Assembly (NCBI GenBank): GCA_021201815.1
Contig: JAJQEC010000146.1
Span: 1 to 38,475, forward strand
Length of the DNA: 38,475 nucleotides
Direction: 5' to 3'
Source: Candidatus Azobacteroides sp.
GTDB taxonomy: Bacteria > Bacteroidota > Bacteroidia > Bacteroidales > WRGA01
Part shown: piece after piece, positions 34,710-38,475 of the stretch
Layout: every line of letters begins with the position of its first letter
Numbering within the stretch: the stretch's first letter is position 1
Translations under genes and position numbers: made by a program
The notes under the pieces: model-generated
The model's input: the letters and a program-made list of their open reading frames with translations, nothing else
What the model was told of the DNA's origin: nothing
Database searches by the model: none

Positions 34710-37700
34710 ATGAGTAATAAATTCACAGAATATTCGCATTTCGACTTATCGGAAGTGAATAAGGAGATATTGGAAAAATGGGAAAAGGAAGACGTGTTCC
34801 ATCAAAGCCTGAAAATACGTGAAGGCGCACCGTCGTTTGTGTTTTATGAAGGACCGCCTTCGGCAAATGGCATGCCGGGCATCCATCATGTAATGGCACG
34901 TACCATCAAAGATATTTTCTGTCGTTATAAAACCATGAAGGGTTTCCTCGTCAATAGAAAAGCCGGATGGGATACCCATGGATTACCGGTAGAATTGGGT
35001 GTGGAAAAGTCGTTAGGCATTACCAAAGAAGATATCGGAAAGAAAATCTCCGTTGCGGATTATAATGCTGCCTGTCGACGTGCTGTCATGCAATATACCA
35101 AAGAATGGGAAGACCTGACGAATAAAATGGGGTACTGGGTAGATATGAGTGATCCGTATATCACCTATGACAGCCGGTATATCGAAACCCTGTGGTACCT
35201 GCTGAAAAAACTCTATGAAAAAGGATTCCTCTATAAAGGATATACGATACAACCGTATTCGCCCGCTGCGGGAACCGGTCTTAGTACGCACGAACTCAAC
35301 CAGCCGGGATGTTACCGGGATGTAAAAGATACCACCTGCGTAGCCCAGTTCAAGGTAATAAGAAATGAAAAATCCGAACCGCTATTTACACAGGCAGATT
35401 CCGATGTATATTTCCTTGCGTGGACCACTACTCCCTGGACACTTCCTTCGAATACCGCACTTTGCGTTGGACCGAACATCGAATATGTGGAAGTAAAGAC
35501 TTTTAATCCGTATACCGGAGAACCGGAAATCGTAATCGTAGCAAAAGCATTATTCAATCTGTATTTCAATGCTAAAAATGCGGAACTGGAACTAACGGAT
35601 TACAAGCCGGGTGACAAAAATATTCCCTACAAAATCATCGGCTTCTTTACAGGAAAAGACCTGGTAGGCATCCGGTACGAACAACTTATCCCCTGGGTAA
35701 ATCCCGGAGAAGAAGCATTCAGGGTAATATCCGGAGAGTTTGTGACTACGGAAGATGGTACCGGTATCGTACATATCGCACCTACCTTCGGAGCAGATGA
35801 TGCCAGAGTAGCAAAAACATTCGGAATACCACCGATGCTGTTGCTTGATAAAGAAGGCGTAGAACGTCCGATGGTAGACCTGACCGGTAAATTTTATAAG
35901 CTGGAGGATCTGGACCCTGAATTTGTAAAAGAAAAAGTAAACGTAGATTTATATAAAGAATATGCCGGACGGTATGTGAAAAACGCATATGACAGTGACC
36001 TGACAGAAAATGACCCGACACTGGACGTAGATCTGGCAGTGATGCTGAAGCAGGAAAACAAAGCATTCCGTATTGAAAAACAAACTCATACCTATCCCCA
36101 TTGTTGGAGGACAGATAAACCGGTATTGTATTATCCGCTGGATAGCTGGTTTATCCGTACGACTGCCTGCCGTGAACGGATGATGGAACTGAACAACACA
36201 ATCTTATGGAAGCCTGAAAGTACGGGAACCGGCCGCTTCGGCAAATGGCTGGAAAATCTTCAGGACTGGAATCTTTCCCGCAGCCGCTACTGGGGAACTC
36301 CTCTTCCTATCTGGAGTACGGAAGACAGCAGTGAACGGAAATGTATCGGTTCCGTGCAGGAATTGTATGATGAAATCGAAAAGTCGGTAGCGGCCGGACT
36401 GATGAAAGAAAATCCATATAAGGACTTTGATATAAATGATCGTTCGAAAGAAAATTACGAAAAAATAGACCTGCACCGTCCGTATGTGGATGATATCATT
36501 CTGGTTTCGGAAAAAGGGATGCCAATGAAACGGGAATCGGATCTGATTGATGTATGGTTTGACTCGGGAGCAATGCCTTTTGCACAGGTATTTTATCCTC
36601 ATATTCCGGAAGAAGAATTTGAAAAAGTATTCCCTGCCGATTTTATTGCGGAAGGAGTAGACCAGACAAGAGGCTGGTTCTTTACATTGCATGCGATTGC
36701 AACGATGATTGCAGATACCAATTCTTTCAAAGCGGTTATTTCTAATGGACTGGTACTGGATAAAAACGGCAATAAGATGTCCAAACGGCTTGGTAACGGC
36801 GTAGATCCTTTTGAAACGATTGAAAAATACGGTTCGGACCCGTTGCGCTGGTACATGATTACTAACTCTTCTCCATGGGATAACCTGAAGTTCGATACGG
36901 AAGGTATCGAGGAAATCCGCCGGAAATTCTTCGGAACCTTGTATAATACCTATTCTTTCTTTGCATTGTATGCCAATGTGGACGGATTCTCTTATCAAGA
37001 AGCTGAAATTCCCCTGGAAGAAAGACCGGAAATAGATCGTTGGATCATTTCCCTTCTGAATACATTGATGAAGGAAGTAGATGAATATTACCAATCATAC
37101 GAGCCTACCCGTGCGGGAAGGGCCATCTCGGATTTTGTAAATAACAACCTGAGTAACTGGTATGTGCGTCTGAACAGGAAACGTTTCTGGGGAGGAAAAT
37201 ATGACCATGACAAAATCTCGGCCTACCAAACCCTCTATACGTGCCTTGAGACCGTAACCCGGTTAATGGCTCCGATTTCTCCGTTTTACAGCGACCGGTT
37301 ATTCTCAGACCTGAATAAGGTAACAGGAAAAGACCCCAGTTCCTCCGTGCACTTAGCGGACTTCCCGGTTGCAGATGAGAAGCTGATCGACAAAGGACTG
37401 GAGGAACGGATGGAACACGCGCAACGTATTTCGTCTATGGTATTAGCGCTGAGAAGAAAGGTAAATATCAAAGTACGCCAGCCGTTGACTGCCATTATGG
37501 TTCCGGTACTGGACAAGCATCAGCAGGAAAGCATTGAAGCTGTGAAAAGCCTTATCCTGAATGAAGTCAACGTAAAAGAACTGAATTTTGTAGATAACGC
37601 AGCCGGTATTCTGGTAAAACGGATCAAACCTGACTTCAAAAAGCTTGGACCAAAGTACGGTAAGATCATGAAAGATCTGGCAAAAGCCATTGCCGGTATG

Positions 37701-38135
37701 AATCAGGAAGAGATCCTTTCTTTTGAAAAAAACGGTTCTTTTGATTTTGATATTAATGGGCAACAGGCAACAGTGAAAACCGAAGATGTAGAAATTATCT
37801 CCGAAGATATCCCCGGCTGGCTGGTTGCGAACGAAGGGAATCTCACCGTTGCACTGGATATTACCATCACGGATGAATTACAACGCGAAGGGATCGCCCG
37901 TGAACTGGTAAACCGGATTCAGAACCTGAGAAAGTCCAGCAATTATGAAATCACGGATAAAATTGCGGTCCGTATCGTAAAACAACCGCAGATCAATGAT
38001 GCGATAGAAGCTTTTAAAGAATATATTGCCAATCAGGTGCTTGCCAATTCTATTGAAATGGTAGCGCAACTGGATAATCCTACCGTATTGGATATGGATG
38101 ATTATCAGGTGATGGTGTCCATTGAAAAAGTGTAA
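34710..38135 (+). CDS. ileS: Isoleucine-tRNA ligase
   Basis: A 1141-residue class I aminoacyl-tRNA synthetase. The HIGH motif appears as GIHH (57-60), after FYEGPPSANG. The KMSKS motif is KMSKR (689-693) in GNKMSKRLGNG. The CP1 editing domain includes AWTTTPWTLPSNTALCVG and the late GTGIVHIAPTFGADD. WFDSGAMPFAQ and GVDQTRGWFFTLH lead to the active-site half. The length and the lack of a C-terminal zinc finger fit the eukaryote-like IleS2 type, which is often less sensitive to mupirocin. The start at 34710 (MSNKFTEYSHFDLSEV) suits the family. A TAATTTCG box at 34655-34662 may be the promoter. No terminator was found other than the repeat hairpins downstream. Confidence 0.97.
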   Translation: MSNKFTEYSHFDLSEVNKEILEKWEKEDVFHQSLKIREGAPSFVFYEGPPSANGMPGIHHVMARTIKDIFCRYKTMKGFLVNRKAGWDTHGLPVELGVEKSLGITKEDIGKKISVADYNAACRRAVMQYTKEWEDLTNKMGYWVDMSDPYITYDSRYIETLWYLLKKLYEKGFLYKGYTIQPYSPAAGTGLSTHELNQPGCYRDVKDTTCVAQFKVIRNEKSEPLFTQADSDVYFLAWTTTPWTLPSNTALCVGPNIEYVEVKTFNPYTGEPEIVIVAKALFNLYFNAKNAELELTDYKPGDKNIPYKIIGFFTGKDLVGIRYEQLIPWVNPGEEAFRVISGEFVTTEDGTGIVHIAPTFGADDARVAKTFGIPPMLLLDKEGVERPMVDLTGKFYKLEDLDPEFVKEKVNVDLYKEYAGRYVKNAYDSDLTENDPTLDVDLAVMLKQENKAFRIEKQTHTYPHCWRTDKPVLYYPLDSWFIRTTACRERMMELNNTILWKPESTGTGRFGKWLENLQDWNLSRSRYWGTPLPIWSTEDSSERKCIGSVQELYDEIEKSVAAGLMKENPYKDFDINDRSKENYEKIDLHRPYVDDIILVSEKGMPMKRESDLIDVWFDSGAMPFAQVFYPHIPEEEFEKVFPADFIAEGVDQTRGWFFTLHAIATMIADTNSFKAVISNGLVLDKNGNKMSKRLGNGVDPFETIEKYGSDPLRWYMITNSSPWDNLKFDTEGIEEIRRKFFGTLYNTYSFFALYANVDGFSYQEAEIPLEERPEIDRWIISLLNTLMKEVDEYYQSYEPTRAGRAISDFVNNNLSNWYVRLNRKRFWGGKYDHDKISAYQTLYTCLETVTRLMAPISPFYSDRLFSDLNKVTGKDPSSSVHLADFPVADEKLIDKGLEERMEHAQRISSMVLALRRKVNIKVRQPLTAIMVPVLDKHQQESIEAVKSLILNEVNVKELNFVDNAAGILVKRIKPDFKKLGPKYGKIMKDLAKAIAGMNQEEILSFEKNGSFDFDINGQQATVKTEDVEIISEDIPGWLVANEGNLTVALDITITDELQREGIARELVNRIQNLRKSSNYEITDKIAVRIVKQPQINDAIEAFKEYIANQVLANSIEMVAQLDNPTVLDMDDYQVMVSIEKV

Positions 38136-38150
38136 GAAATATTAGTACCC

Positions 38151-38215
38151 TCAAACCCCAACTCTTCCCTTCCTTGAAGGGAAGTACCTGTTTGGAACAA
38201 ACAGGGGTAGGGTTG
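38151..38215 (+). repeat. Double-hairpin intergenic repeat, copy R3
   Basis: AAACCCC, CTTCCCTTC-ctt-GAAGGGAAG, TA, CCTGTTTGg-aa-CAAACAGG, then GGTAGGGTT. Hairpin 2 has wholly different arms from R1 (CCTGTTTG/CAAACAGG) yet still pairs. It begins 16 nt after the ileS stop and may terminate its transcript. Confidence 0.8.
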
Positions 38216-38258
38216 TCACAGGATGATAAAAACAGATGGGTAATCTTGCTGTTTATTA

Positions 38259-38332
38259 TCAAACCCTACCACTCTTCCCTTCCCCGAAAGGAAGTACCTT
38301 TTGGCTCCGCCAAAAGGGGTAGGGTTTACCCA
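38259..38332 (+). repeat. Double-hairpin intergenic repeat, copy R4
   Basis: The most complete copy: AAACCCTACC and GGTAGGGTTT form a perfect 10-bp outer stem around CTTCCCTTCC-ccg-AAAGGAAG (imperfect) and CCTTTTGGC-tcc-GCCAAAAGG. It can therefore fold as a three-way junction. The tail GGGTTTACCCAC is shared with R1. Confidence 0.85.
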
Positions 38333-38354
38333 CGGCTAATATACCTTTTTGACA

Positions 38355-38418
38355 AAATAAACCAGATTGTTACCACCAAACCCACGGTGAAATAAACCGG
38401 ATTGTTACCACCAAACCC
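38355..38418 (+). repeat. 35-bp tandem direct repeat
   Basis: Two 29-nt units beginning AAATAAACC and ending ACCACCAAACCC (38355-38383 and 38390-38418). They differ at one base and are spaced by ACGGTG. The second unit runs directly into R5. Confidence 0.85.
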
Positions 38419-38455
38419 CTCCCCTTTTCCGGAGGAAAAGGTACTCCCCTCGTAC
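38413..38455 (-). repeat. Double-hairpin intergenic repeat, partial or variant copy R5
   Basis: AAACCCCTCCCCTTTTCC-gg-AGGAAAAGG followed by TACTCCCCTCGTAC, inverted relative to R4. Hairpin 2 is present with new arms. Hairpin 1 is absent or altered, replaced by a GTAC-bounded segment. Close to the window end, so it may continue. Confidence 0.6.
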
Positions 38456-38475
38456 GTTTGCATGAGAATCATTCT

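Noticed and set aside
36204..37094. 296-codon open frame on the minus strand inside ileS
   Set aside because: Low-complexity, basic and aromatic translation antisense to a strongly conserved gene; a shadow of ileS codon usage.
38151..38455. CRISPR array from the repeated blocks after ileS
   Set aside because: Units differ in length and orientation, are internally palindromic and lack regular spacers; no cas genes are present.

Overview
The window looks like a low-GC Bacteroidota chromosome, order Bacteroidales. The signs are Bacteroidetes-type promoters (TTG, about 19-20 nt, then TAnnTTTG), two-domain L25, Bacteroidales-like YbeY and AMP nucleosidase starts, and proteins ending in type IX secretion (T9SS) type A sorting domains. 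An Odoribacteraceae-like gut organism is possible, but that is inference. No tRNA, rRNA, transposase, CRISPR or prophage gene was seen.

Layout. 1-19.9 kb is ordinary housekeeping DNA: a polysaccharide flippase, RarA, a DUF151/UVR nuclease, a PpiD-like chaperone, MaeB malic enzyme, L25 and Pth, HolA, an RRM protein, AMP nucleosidase, YbeY, RlmD, a lipoprotein, a voltage-gated ion channel, an AlkD-like protein and a TrpB2-type PLP enzyme. The intergenic DNA at 13.6-14.1 and 15.7 kb holds copies of a hairpin repeat, which returns after ileS at 38.15-38.46 kb. 33.2-38.1 kb has two UPF0158 paralogues and ileS.

The unusual part is 19.97-33.1 kb: a tandem duplication of a minus-strand, three-gene secreted-protein cassette. 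Each copy reads: promoter, leader of about 650 nt, giant FG-GAP beta-propeller protein with T9SS domain, T9SS protein of about 285 residues, then a small protein with a signal peptide and a C-terminal PPPG / hydrophobic / basic tail. The two leaders look more alike than the coding regions. They share a promoter, several stems, a (TC)n microsatellite of different length and, 120 nt before the start codon in both, a terminator hairpin whose sequence differs while its structure is kept. This suggests an attenuated mRNA leader or a small RNA of about 540 nt.

Three of the six cassette genes are broken, each differently: a one-base slip in a T6 tract inside the signal peptide (giant copy 1), an in-frame TAG (small T9SS protein, copy 1) and a TGG-to-TGA change (giant copy 2). 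The locus could be decaying, phase-variable or a recombination reservoir, and sequencing error must be excluded first. All alignments were made by eye and no database was searched.
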